This document shows positions 46,101 to 57,304 of a DNA stretch of 64,000 nucleotides, piece after piece (the stretch's first letter is position 1; each line of letters begins with the position of its first letter). Source of the DNA: Turritopsis dohrnii (taxonomy: Eukaryota; Cnidaria; Hydrozoa; Anthoathecata; Oceaniidae); NCBI GenBank assembly GCA_027922465.2, contig BQMF02000264.1, positions 186,001 to 250,000 of the forward strand, in the 5' to 3' direction. The notes below the pieces were generated by a model that had not been told where the DNA came from, ran no database searches, and saw only the letters and a list, made by a program, of their open reading frames with translations. Both the position numbers and the translations under genes were made by a program.

Positions 46101-49100
46101 TACTTCTGCAATAAAATTTCTTTACATTGTTTTTGATATTCGAAACTAATTTACTATGGCCATATTTGATTTTTTTTGTTTCAGCAAAAGAACTTTATCA
46201 GAATTATTTCGGTACTGAGTCAACACACCCTGCACTGAACATACTTCAAACACTCACATCTTCGTCAGAACAGCTATCATTAGAGGTATTTCATGGTTCC
46301 TCTCTTTTACTTGAACTGAAAAAGTTGTTGATGACGGCTTTTTTATAGCTCCTATGAATCGGTTTAATTACAAAGTTTCAATCATAATGAAAGTGTTATG
46401 CCGAAATATTTTTAGAGTTTGAATGACGTAGAAGCTTTAAAGAACTTGTGTGTTGTTTTGTTAAATGAAGACAAGCAAGCAGGTGCATCACCGTTTGAGA
46501 TTGTGCATAGTGGAATGGTTGATCAACTTCTCAAGTAAGCTCATGTTGTTGGTTTTCTTGTTGTTGTTTATAAAAGTGGGAAGAGGTTGGAGACGTCATT
46601 CCATTTTGACTTTGGAATGTTTTTATCTGTTTTTTTTATAGATACCTAACATTGGAGGGTGGTAAAGGTGAACTTCCAAGGTTTTTACGAATAAAAAGAT
46701 TTCTAAAGATATTTTTTGGTGTTTCTGTAAGTTTTAAGTGCACACTTTGATAATTCCATATATTGTCTTTACAAAAGTGCTTAAAAAATGTCTCTTGTTT
46801 TGTAGGAAGATGAATTCACATCAAGAAAAACAGTATGTAATGATATTAACTCTACTGCTTCAGATAGATAGTAATAGAAAAATATGCAGCAATGCTTTTA
46901 AATAATCGACTCCTGTAACAAATATGGTGATATACTCTAGGTTAAATTAGCGGTCTTGTGATAAATAGATTGTTTACTATATACACTAACGTGAATACTG
47001 ATGACCCCTTTCTTATAATTTAGACTAGCAAAACCAAACCTCCTCTGGTGGCTTTAACACAAAAATTGAATTTATGTATCAACCAACTAGAGCAGGTATA
47101 GGCAAACACATTCTTTACATTTGTATTTGGAAATAAATTTCCTATTTACCAATATTTATAATTTATCTCTTAAGTTTCCTGTCAAGTGTCAAGATATACC
47201 TGGCTCCACCATGGCTGGCGGCGCACGAGGTTCTTCAGCTTTAAGGTTTTTCAACACTCACCAAATAAAGGTAGGTTTTTTTAATAAAGTTTGTTTTTTT
47301 TCAATCAATATTTTGCAGTACCTCTCTCCTGCCATATATCTTAATTTTTCAAATTTATTTATAATGTTTTGTATCTTAAATACCAGTGTAAGCTTCAAAG
47401 ACATCCGAACAGTACTAACGTGAAACAATGGACGGGCGGTGCTGTTAAGATTGATCCTCTAGCCTTGGTTCAGGTAACCATCTTGTCTTAAAGCAGTTTC
47501 CAGTCAAAATATTTCAGGAAAAGAAGAAGTATTTTGAATATTGTGTGCTTTTCTTTACAAGGCTATCGAACGATATTTGGTGGTGCGCGGTTATGGCAGA
47601 GTTCGCGAGGTTAGTATAATAACTCGCCTATTGATTTTACCTATAGTCTTAGTCTTGTAGGTACTTGTTTTGGCTTTGTGTGATATTCAAACGGATTCCT
47701 CTAGACATAAGGCTAGTTTTCTTGATGGAATAAATGAAATGTATGTTAGATATGTGAAAAGTAACTGATAGTTAATTTTTCGTTTTGCTTTCAGGATTTC
47801 CTGAAAGTTTAGAAGCGCCTACCCAGTGGGAAAATATGTTGGAAAATCACTGCGAAGGAGTGTGTTTCTATAGAAATGATCACACTATTTCGATAAAAAT
47901 GCTCTTTATCGCAGTGACTTTTGGACGATTTTGCCTGTTGGGTACATTTGTTTGTTTGTTGTAAGCATCATTCTAGCTCGGCGTATATTTTTAGGAGATT
48001 GATAATGAAATGAGTGATGATGACGACAGATCAGATGATGAAATTGAAGAGGCGTGGGTGAGTACACACGCACATATGTTTATTTACAATCATATCACAT
48101 GTAACATTCTAACAACTCGAATGCTGTTTGACTTTCTTTGCTTTGTCATTCCAGGCCAATCAGCTGCAAGCCTCATCTAGTCCTAAGTAAGTTTTTCAGA
48201 AGCCACGTCTGCGTTATTTTATTATTTTGAAAACTTTGTGTAACTAAAAAAAGGGAGTACAGCACGTTGGATTACGGCGCTTGAATAGTACTGTCCAGAA
48301 ATTATCTTAAAAGTCATAGACAAAGACGACTACGAAACTCTATTCCTTAAGACGCTAACTGTTGATTTCCTTTCTAATACAGACACGTCCTGGAGTTCAC
48401 ATTGAATGGTCATGTCCTTCCGTATAATATGACTGTCTACCAAGCTGTACGCCAGTATGCACACAGCAACGTAAGTATATCATTTTCGTAATTCGAACAT
48501 CAAACCTTACTAGCTGACTAGATTATGTCACCTAAAGCAAAATGGACATAGTGTACTTAAACAAAGTTGAAGTACTTGAGTAAGTGTATAATGCGCTATT
48601 TTCTTTGACGTTCGTTTGCTTTCATAGGTTGATGATGAGAATGAGATGGATGATGAGAGCGGACCGTTTGGACGCGCCAGCATTTGGTCAGGCACGCACG
48701 TGTTGTTGTAAGTTTTGTTTGACCATCCTGACAACTACTTCAGGTTTGTTTGACCATCCTGACAACTACTTTAGGTTTTCTCATCTCACGATCACACTGT
48801 ACTGTTGATCTTAAACAAATACTTCAATTCTAACATATCGTGAAGCAGAAGTAGCAATTTCTGTTCTGGCTTAATGGAGTTATTGAGTGGCTTTGCCTTG
48901 CTTCTTCATATTATTTCACGAGACTTTTCACCAGAGTTTCATGATGATAGAGACAATTTTTTGCTTGTATTATAGATATCGACCTGTTACGCAAACAAGT
49001 GAGAACAAATCGTCCGTTTTAAAACGGACTAAATCCGATTTTTCAGTAAAATCTATACTACGAAACAAGGGCTCCTCCATCGCAGAGGTTCCAAAATACG

Positions 49101-52100
49101 ATGGTACGTCAAATAATCAGGACTATTTGCACACGAAGCCATTCACATGATGTCCTTTCTGACCAGTCTCCTTCTCGTTTAGGTTTTTCCGAATATCTGA
49201 CTGACAAACTACAAGGAGGTAATTTTTTTCGTAAGTTTACATCCCAGTGGGTACAGTTTCAAAAAGTCACTGCGACGAAGAGCATTTCCATTGAACTAGT
49301 GTGTATATTTCTATAGAAACACACTCACTCGCAAAGCTTTTTCAACAAATTTTCCTACTGGGATGCTTACTCAGTGAAAAGACATGTAGCCTAGTTACAA
49401 AACCTTAGGAAGCTTTGTCAAATTACTTAGATTTTCTGGCTAAAAGTTAAGTCTACACACAAACCTAAAGTCCATATCGAAAGGTTCGATGTTACTACAA
49501 GGTTACTACTGGATTCTTCTCTTTCATTGAGTGTATAGGGACTTTTCGTAAACGCGACGACAATTTGCGTAAGATCCCAATTTTCAAATTAAAAATCCCA
49601 GTTTGGTTTCTCTTGTTGTTATGTCCCTTTTATTTGCGATGTTCGATGTTACTACAGTACAACCCCCTTCAGTCGGATACCGTTTAACCATCTAAACCTT
49701 GCCCCCCCCCCCCCCCCCCCCCCCCCGTCAGACTTCGGTCTGACTTAAGATCAACTTCCGATAAGTAGTCAGACCGACTTTTTTAGACCCTTTGAGAGTC
49801 CGATTTAACGGAGTTGTATTGTACTATGCACATAGCAATGTTACGTCTTGATTACCGATGTTACTGCTTCATTATCAATGTTACTGCTTGTGACGTTCCT
49901 TTACTGTGTGGTTGATTCACTGCTCAAACATTCGTTTAGATCTGAAAGACCCATCTGTACCTGTCATTAGTCTCATGAGGGTTTTGTATTATCTGAACAG
50001 AAATTGGTGGCGCTTCCTTGATGTAAGTCACGTGTTTCTATTTCAACTTCCGTCCCAGTTTTTTCTAAAATTAAATTTCGAAAGTTGTTGTTTTTGTTGT
50101 TGATTCAAACTGGAAACTATTTGTTTTGTTTTGTGCAGGGGAAGTCTGGTAGTGATGTTATATCTAAACTGGAAACTATTTGTTTTGTTTTGTGCAGGGG
50201 AAGTCTGGTAGTGATGTTATATCTAAACTGGAAACTATTTGTTTTGTTTTGTGCAGGGGGAGTCTGGTAGTGATGTTATATCTAAACTGGAAACTATTTG
50301 TTTTGTTTTGTGCAGGGGGAGTCTGGTAGTGATGTTATATCTAAACTGGAAACTATTTGTTTTGTTTTGTGCAGGGGGAGTCTGGTAGTGATGTTATATC
50401 TAAACTGGAATTTGTCAACACGAAACTGACAGCAAAAGCCACCAGACAACTGCAAGGTAGAGAGAACATAGATCTTTTAAATCCTGGACAGTGTAAACAC
50501 AGCTTTACGTATCATTCATTTTTAAAATCTTGTTGTTGTTTTTCGTTAGATCCGTTAGTGATCATGACTGGAAATCTTCCCAGCTGGTTGACTGAGTTAG
50601 CGAAGTCCTGGTAAGGCTTTAAATATCACTTCTTAACGTGACCTTTGTTTATCTGGGGTGTCTGAATCACGTGACGTTTTGAAATTTGCTTGAAATTATG
50701 CCTAAGGAGCTGTGGGAACATTTTTCTTCGTGTGTAAAGCGAGCCATATGAAAAGTGATGATAACGTGTCCTGTAATTGATATCACTCGCCGTTGTTATT
50801 TTTACAGTCCGTTCATCTTCCCATTCGAGTGTCGTCAACTTTTGTTCTATACGACAACATTCGATCGCGATCGAGCCGTCATGAAGTTACAGGTACGTCA
50901 TTATATGTCGTCACTAAAGTGCCAACATCCTCTTTGATTGATTTTCATGTATGAGTGAGTGAGTAAGTAATTGGGAGTTTTTAGTCTGTGACGGTTGCCT
51001 ATTCTGTCCACCAACTTGCAAGATACGTATAGCCTTGCTCGAACTTGCACAGTCAGTCGATGGCTCCTAATGGGCTGACGCGCTGCGACATGTCTGGGGC
51101 TCGAACACGTGTCGCAGCGGTTGCACTCTAAAGTACTAACCACTACACCATCCCTGCACATGTATAAACCTTTCTTGAACTCCCAAGCTACCTCTTTTTC
51201 AGGAAGTTGTTTCAACAATTATGACTTAATAACTTAATTAATTATGTTGCTTTTTTCAAGGCTTCTTTAAGAGTAATTTTAACATTAAATCGAGGTTACA
51301 TGTGCCAACTAGGTTTTCGCTTCCTCGTTTAGGATTTTAATGATCAATACACACGTCTAATTTATAAAGACATTTCGGAAAATACTTTCCGGTGGAGTTT
51401 CGTTTCTCTTTGTAAACGACGCTAACGTCGTTTTTTATCTGTTTGAAAACGAGGCTTGATGTTATTACCTGATAATTGTAAATCTTTTACGTAAACTTTT
51501 TTTTTGCTTCCTTCAAAACGTATTTACTTTTTTTGATTTATTTACTTCAGGAAACTGTACCAGATCTCGCTACTACAGACAGCAGTGATAGAGTGGCGCC
51601 TCGCTTAGACAAAAAGAAAGTAAGTCCTGCCACACCCTCGTTTTATCAAACGGTTATTAGAAAATATCGCATCTATTAGGACAAACGAACACACTCTTCA
51701 AAGCAGAATTTTCTTCGATAAGATATTGGTTAATGATTACTTCCGTTTTGTTATTTTCAGCGTACAGTTTCAAGGTCTGACTTGCTCAAACAAGCTGATA
51801 CTGTTATTACAGAGTTCACTAATTCTCGATCTCTCTTGGAAATACAATACGAAGGAGAGGTAATTCTTCTCCACTTGTGTTATATATGTGTGTAGTAATC
51901 TTGCTAAGCATTTGAGAAAAATGTGACCCCAATAACCGAGGTGATATCTGAGACCCCAATTCGCAAGTCCCGGCACTTGAGTCCGAGACACTGTTTAAGT
52001 AATTTAATAAAAAAAGGCATGACATCTCCATCTCATATATTTTTTCGAAAAGGTTGGTACTGGACTTGGTCCTACACTAGAATTCTATGCGTTAGTTTCC

Positions 52101-54466
52101 AAAGAATTTCAAAAAACCGAACAACAAATGTGGCGTGGTGAACAGGTGGACGTGACGGAAGGTGAAGGTATCAAATTATTTATCTGTATTTACAGAATAA
52201 TGGTTTAGAGAGTAAAATTGATATCTGCGGAGGAGGGTAATTTAACGAAACAATGTTTTGACTTATTTCAAGGTGATTCTCAAAAGACATCCAAATACTT
52301 TCATTCTCAGGATGGTCTCTTTCCTGGTAAGGTTTTTTTTCTCACACCTATATAGTTTATACCTTCGTTCACAGGAAATTTGTTAAAACACTGCGAAGGG
52401 GAGCGTTTCTATATACGCACTATTTCAATAAGAATGCTCTTCATCGCATTGATATTTCGATGATTTTGCGCACTCGGGAAATTTCATGTTTTCTTCTATA
52501 GAGCCACTACCCAAGAATGCGAAATCTGCTCAAGTGACCAAAACAAAGAATGCCTTTCGATTTCTTGGTAAATTCATTGCCAAAGCTTGTATGGACTCTC
52601 GAATAATAGATATACCATTTTCTCAAACATTTTATAAGTGTATGGTTGACCATGACCGCCACTTGGATATTTCCGACCTCCAGTACGTTGACTCTACACT
52701 TTATAAATCGCTGAATCAGCTTAATAATATTGTCACGCAAAAGAAAATCCTTGAAGAGGATGAAACCCACTCTAGAGAATCGTTAAATTTAGCTCTGAGT
52801 AGCCTAACACTTGATGGGGTCTTGATCGAAGACTTGGGATTAGATTTCTTGTTACCAGGCACTAACATTGAACTAAAGAAGAATGGGAAAGACATTGCTG
52901 TCACGATTAACAATTTAGAGGAGTATTTACAGGTGAATATGCTATTCGGCTACCGGTCAGTTTGAAGTGACCGTGTATTTTTTTGCGCTGTGGTTAGTCT
53001 GTTGTAAGTGGAGGCCACCAATCAAATTGCTGCATTTTTGTATGAGTAGCTTCTTATTAGGTGTGTGCGATGAAAACTATCGCTTTCTTTTTGATCAAAG
53101 AGGTTCATCGCTTAAGTCCCGTGCTTCTTGGAGATCTTTTCACCCAGTGGGCAAATTTGTTGACAAATCACTGTGAAGGAGTGTATTTCTATAGAACTAT
53201 ACACACTACTTCGAAAAAAATGCTATTCATCGCAGTGAGATTTTCAAGTGTGTTTTTGACTTCTTGCATAAAATATCATCGGCTAGCGTTTCCGCTACAG
53301 CACAAAGTTTTGTGTTGAAACGAAATTAAAAGTGATGAGGAATCATTGTACAGTGGAGGGACATTATTCTTCTATTGTTGTAGTTTTTTGTTTTTCTGTA
53401 TAGCTTGTTGTCCAGTTCACTTTACGAGATGGTGTAGCAAAACAATTTCAAGCTTTCAAGGAAGGCTTCGAACTGTTTTGTCCAATGTCATCCTTACATA
53501 TGTTCTACCCCGATGAGGTGAAAAAAGAATTTCTTGTCTTCCTTCGTAACTGTTGTGTTGGAGAAACACCAAACGTGACGATGACGTAATTTCTTTTTAG
53601 ATGGAATTACTCTTTTGTGGTTCCAAAAACGAGCCTTGGGATGTGAAAGGTGAGAACTTGTTTTTTAATTTCTTTGTATACCAGTGTGCAAATTTGTTGG
53701 AAAATCACTGCGATGGAGTGCATTTCTATAGAAATATACACACTATTTCAAGAAAAATGCTCTTCTTCGCAGTGATGTTTTGACGATTTTGGTTGAGATG
53801 TGGTGATTTCCTATCCCACACTCTATATGTTGTTGTTGTTGTTGTTTTAGAATTGATTGAGTGTTGTAGATGTGACCATGGTTACACGACAGATAGGTAG
53901 GCGTCCATGAATATTTGAGAATCTTACTGGTGGGAAGTAGTTAGTAGTTTTTGTGGATTCCATTATGCACTCCACCCTACGATCTAACTTTCGTGTGTTT
54001 TTTTAGTCGGGCTGTGCAATTTTTATTTGAAATCATGAGCCGTTACACAGCGGATGAGCAGAGGATGTTTTTACAATTCATTACTGGTAGTCCAAAGTTG
54101 CCAGTAGGAGGTGAGTGGAAAACGAACGATGTTTGTGTTTGATCACTCCTTATTTACAACAACTAAACGTGCTGCTTTTACATAAGTTTAACAAAGGAGG
54201 ATGGCCTTTACGTTTCATGGACGGAGGAGGAGTGTTTCACTTATTATTTACTTACTTATTGTTTTCCAGGTTTCCGAAGTTTGAATCCTCCTCTAACGAT
54301 CGTACGAAAAACCGTGGATACCAATTTATTTCCTGACAATTACTTACCCAGCGTCATGACGTGCGTCAATTATTTGAAATTGCCGGACTATTCGTCGGTG
54401 GAGATCATGAGCAATCAGTTACGGAACGCGTATTATGAAGGAAAAAACGCTTTCCACTTGTCGTGA
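34163..54466 (+). CDS. TRIP12: HECT-type E3 ubiquitin ligase TRIP12, complete
   Basis: 48 exons, 5841 nt, 1946 aa (human about 1992). Exons: 34163-34242, 36469-36528, 36730-37317, 38666-38719, 38810-38850, 39664-39738, 39825-39884, 40952-41047, 41130-41212, 41989-42054, 42660-42695, 43097-43192, 43279-43371, 43459-43512, 43765-43995, 44091-44202, 44320-44678, 44860-45506, 45582-45876, 45948-46011, 46185-46285, 46416-46534, 46642-46726, 46806-46832, 47024-47095, 47175-47270, 47387-47473, 47562-47609, 47995-48057, 48155-48186, 48383-48470, 48628-48707, 48976-49103, 49183-49218, 49940-50022, 50375-50456, 50550-50610, 50808-50892, 51551-51619, 51761-51859, 52053-52167, 52273-52326, 52502-52932, 53404-53517, 53601-53649, 53851-53896, 54007-54110, 54270-54466. 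A basic Ser/Lys-rich N-terminus with nuclear-localisation character is followed by ARM-like repeats (about 320-610), WWE (about 668-728, [13 protein letters not shown]) and HECT (about 1578-1946). The catalytic Cys1913 ([14 protein letters not shown]) lies 33 residues from the end, as in human. It is a nuclear ligase for N-degron and ubiquitin-fusion substrates, including USP7- and RNF168-linked pathways in vertebrates. The exon 52053 donor could instead be at 52162, six bases earlier, in the same phase. Confidence 0.97.
34875..35258. mobile_element. Inverted-repeat element in TRIP12 intron 1
   Basis: The ends AGGCGGCAATCGCAAATATC and the complement of GATATTTGCGATTACCGCCT match over more than 30 bases, continuing through TTCTGTTC. 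It is about 384 bp with no coding role; the minus-strand frame at 34860-35207 is chance. Confidence 0.75.
41296..41400. repeat. Partial Helitron-like repeat in a TRIP12 intron
   Basis: AAAATGGTAGATGTGAGCTG, then TTTTTGTGCGAGACCTCAGT and GTGAAGCCATTGCATCGA, match the left part of the element at 42134-42580. Confidence 0.6.
42134..42580 (+). mobile_element. Helitron-like element (447 bp) in a TRIP12 intron
   Basis: It begins TCTATATATTAATAGCC and ends in a GC-rich hairpin (GGCGGCAAGCGCCGCC, then CTTGGCGG) followed by CTAG and a T. A 5' TC, a 3' hairpin and a CTRR-T end are the Helitron signature. It has no inverted termini and no clear target duplication. Related copies are at 55560-55965 and 56690-57110. 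Confidence 0.65.
47822..47942. repeat. CCCAGTGGG palindromic element, full copy (121 bp)
   Basis: It begins CCCAGTGGGAAAATATG and ends GATTTTGCCTGTTGGG, flanked by TA on both sides; in a TRIP12 intron. Confidence 0.85.
48716..48776. repeat. Tandem duplication, about 29-bp unit
   Basis: TTTGACCATCCTGACAACTA followed by CTT(C/T)AGG occurs twice, right after the donor of exon 48628-48707. Each copy carries a possible pyrimidine/AG acceptor. Confidence 0.85.
49243..49362. repeat. CCCAGTGGG palindromic element, full copy (120 bp)
   Basis: It begins CCCAGTGGGTACAGTTTC and ends ATTTTCCTACTGGG, flanked by AT on both sides; in a TRIP12 intron, 24 bases after a donor. Confidence 0.85.
49653..49826. 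repeat. Inverted-repeat element with a 25-base C run
   Basis: CAGTACAACCCCCTTCAGTC (left) is partly mirrored by GGAGTTGTATTGTACT (right), and TCGGATACCGTTTAA by GTCCGATTTAACGG. Poly-C is at 49702-49726. The ends recall pogo/Tigger-type termini; this is inferred. Confidence 0.55.
50106..50410 (+). repeat. 59-bp tandem repeat carrying five copies of a TRIP12 3' splice site
   Basis: Each unit holds TTGTTTTGTTTTGTGCAG followed by GGG(A/G)AGTCTGGTAGTGATG and TTATATCTAAACTGGAA. Acceptors precede 50139, 50198, 50257, 50316 and 50375, exactly 59 bases apart. The first two units read GGGAAGTC and the last three GGGGAGTC. The last acceptor (exon 50375-50456) gives the open frame; upstream ones lead to stop codons. 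Confidence 0.95.
51085..51160 (-). repeat. tRNA-derived SINE head in a TRIP12 intron
   Basis: The minus strand has an A-box TGGTGTAGTGG and a B-box-like TGTTCGAGCCC at tRNA spacing. It is a different sequence from the SINE at 14202 and 32361. Confidence 0.6.
52372..52480. repeat. CCCAGTGGG element, degraded ends
   Basis: The core ACACTGCGAAGGGGAGCG, TTTCAATAAGAATGCTCTTC and GATTTTGCGCACTCGGG is kept; in the intron before the large HECT exon. Confidence 0.7.
53143..53250. repeat. CCCAGTGGG element, right end lost
   Basis: It begins CCCAGTGGGCAAATTTGTTG and runs to ATCGCAGTGAGATTTTC; in a HECT-region intron. Confidence 0.8.
53681..53790. repeat. CCCAGTGGG element, eroded right end
   Basis: CCAGTGTGCAAATTTGTTGG, then TTCTATAGAAATATACACAC, to CGCAGTGATGTTTTGACGAT; in a HECT-region intron, 32 bases after a donor. 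Confidence 0.8.
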
Positions 54467-55295
54467 TAACATTCCCGACCTCGTGTCGCTTGGGGGGGTT
54501 TATTGTATCTTTTCCCGACGTTTCTTTTAAGAGGGATGGCGGGTGTGGCATGGATTATGAAAGCTGATGCGGAAACGTTCTAAAGTTCGGTTTCTCGTTG
54601 GATACCGTTTCGGTTATTATTAATTCCGATCAGATCCCGATATTTTGATAGGAAGAAAACTTGATAGACCTTTTCTTTAATGACGTCACGATCGCAGACT
54701 TTGACTCGTTTCGAGGTCACCTTGAAATATAAATTTGATGACGTATGTATTACCATACGGAATGATGATTGAAAACGTGGTCACGTCAGCTATCTCGCAA
54801 CTGTAATTAATGGAAAACTGAACGACTTGAAGTAGGTCGTTGTTACACTTGTAAAATATACGTACGGTTTTTTTCTTCTTTTTTTTTTTCTTTTTTTTTT
54901 TTTTTGCTCTGCAGAAAGGACTCGATAAACCAGTTTGTTAATATTTCTTTTTGTGTTTGTGAGTCCAAGATATCGAGAAACACAAATTCCACTCTTTCGT
55001 TTTTAGTGGAGAACATTGTATATAAAACCCCATCGTTTTTAGCAAGTATAGCTTTTTTTAACCATAATTGTTGGTGCTATGCTTAAAACATTTCCTTGTG
55101 TTTTTATTTTCTAAAGACTTCGTGCTACCCATCAGGTCAACACTGAACTATGTACGACTATATATTGTGTATATTGTAACCATGGTTACGTATGTTTTCA
55201 TATTTTTTTGTCATGTTTTCTTCTTTCATTTTTTGAGAAGACATGTCGAAGATTCTTTACATTTTCACGATCGCCGATTTTTAAGTCTAAATAAA
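54467..55295 (+). other. TRIP12 3' untranslated region
   Basis: Non-coding sequence after the TGA. A CT-rich tract ends near 54905 and an AATAAA at 55290-55295 is the best poly(A) signal. Confidence 0.6.
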
Positions 55296-55559
55296 ATCTT
55301 TATTGCGAGTTACAATTTCGACATAAATTCTGATTTTTGAAATTCCATACATACACGTTTATATGGGTACCTAAATCGATAATACATTAAGATGTTGATA
55401 ATAGATGAAGATAACTGTTAAGATGTCGTCCGAAGAATCCAATCCTGAAAGAACAGCGATCAAAAAGTCGAAATCTTACGTCAAATATGCGTTTTTATGT
55501 TCAGCATGTTGAACATGGGTTCAGCCTCAGTTGAGTTCAAGAAAAACAAAATTTAGGAA

Positions 55560-55965
55560 TTGGCAACGGAAAGTGTACCCGTGTCGTAGAGCTCCAAAAA
55601 CTGATCAAAAAAATGTATGGCATCGTTTTGCTACAATCAACCGTTACAGAGATATCGATCAAAAATTTTGATGACGTCACAGACCCGTCCCAAACAAATT
55701 TGGCCTAAATTTTATAGTCACACCATTGCCAATATCGTGGACCCTTAAAACGTCAGTCATCCCTATTGGTTACCGAGATAGTTTTCCCTGAACGTCGCGT
55801 TATATTTGGGTCTCAATGGAATGGCGTCACATTGACATCGCGTACCATTTTGCGTGACAGACAAACAAACAGACAGAGAATCGGCTATTAATATATAGAC
55901 TAGCCGCCAAGGCGGCGTCGCTCGCCGCCCATATCCACCTGCTCTGTGTATCACTGTATCAATTA
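55560..55965 (-). mobile_element. Helitron-like copies joined head to tail
   Basis: Read on the minus strand, a 3' end (CGCCTTGGCGG then CTAG at 55903-55900) is followed with no base between by a new 5' end TCTATATATTAATAGCC at 55899. That second copy continues to about 55560. It is the same family as 42134-42580. Confidence 0.65.
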
Positions 55966-56689
55966 ACGGCAAATTACTTTATAAACGGCTCATACAACTT
56001 GGAAAAGATTCGAAGTCACAACCTCTGGTGTGCAGTCAGTGTTACATCAGTGTTACATTATCTATTTTTCAGGCTTTTCATTATGTGTGACTTATTTATT
56101 TTTTAAAACCAATCGTTGATCAGTACAACAATACACTCAAAACGTAGGAAGAAGAACTTCCACTTTTTATTAGCTTTTGTAAAAAAGCTTTTTTAAAAAA
56201 GTTACACGCTCAAACATGGGTGCTATCAAACAGGTCGAAAATGGTTTCTCTTCTTAAAATGTTCACACGGGAGGAGAGAAAAAATGCACGTGCTAAATGA
56301 ATAAAGAGAATAAAAAAAAACGTTCGATCAGATTAAAATAGATTAAAAGAAATCGATTAAAAGAAATTAAGACAACTATTACGACAAAAGCAAAAAAAAA
56401 AAAACATTTTGTTTTATGATACTCTTTTTTTACCTATCGGTTTTTAAACATTTTGATTGCTCAAAAAAAAAAGTTCACCCGTCTCAGACAGTCAGGCAAG
56501 AGTTAGTGGCAAACCGAACATATGCTGCCACGTTCTGCCACTGCTGCTTTTTGTCCAAAATATTTAATCAGTTGGTGACTTTGTATTTAGTTGATGTACT
56601 GTTTTCAAAGCCAAGTCAATAATGTGGAATATTAAACTAACAATAATGATAAAAACAAAACGTTATTCCTATTAGTTCATCAGCCAAAA

Positions 56690-57115
56690 AAAGTCACGTT
56701 CGATTGGGGTTGCAATGTATTTGCTTCGAACTCACGTCGCACACAAAAAAAGAAATAATTTCGCTCACAACTCAATCTACCATTTTGCGTGACTTACAAA
56801 CAAACAAACAAACAAACAAACAAACAGACAGAGAATCGGCTATTAATATATAGACAAGGTGGCTTGTAGAGCTCGAAATTCTGAGCAAGAAAATGTATAG
56901 GATCATATCTCTCCGTTTCGGAGATATCGTCAATCAAAAGTTTTGATGACGTCACACACCCGTCCCCCAAATAAATGAGGCCCAAATGTTTCGTCACCAC
57001 ATCGCCTGTATCGTGGGCCCCATAAAACGTCAGTTATCCCTATTGGTTACCGAGAAAATTTTCCCTAAACGTCACGTTCGATTGAGGATGCAATGCATTG
57101 GTTACGAACAGACGT
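56690..57115 (-). mobile_element. Two further Helitron-like fragments
   Basis: A 5' part (minus strand from TCTATATATTAATAGCCGAT at 56854) with a (GTTT)n tract, next to an internal part at about 56865-57115 that shares TTTTGATGACGTCACA and CCCTATTGGTTACCGAGA with the copy at 55560-55800. Confidence 0.6.
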
Positions 57116-57245
57116 CGCGCACAAGAAAAGGAACAATTTCTACCTCCACGATGACATTGAAAAATTAAAAGTTGAACATGTTCAACTTATCATTTTTCAA
57201 TGTCATTGAAAATGAGAATATAAAAAATGGCATTTTTTTCTGAAT

Positions 57246-57301
57246 ACACTGTCATTTTTCAATGATAATTGAAAAATGATCATTGAAAAATGATAGTGTA
57301 T
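57246..57301. repeat. Perfect-type hairpin
   Basis: ACACT(G)TCATTTTTCAATGAT and ATCATTGAAAAATGATAGTGT fold into a long hairpin immediately upstream of the integrase-like reading frame. CATTTTTCAATG is repeated further upstream too. Confidence 0.8.
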
Positions 57302-57304
57302 TTC

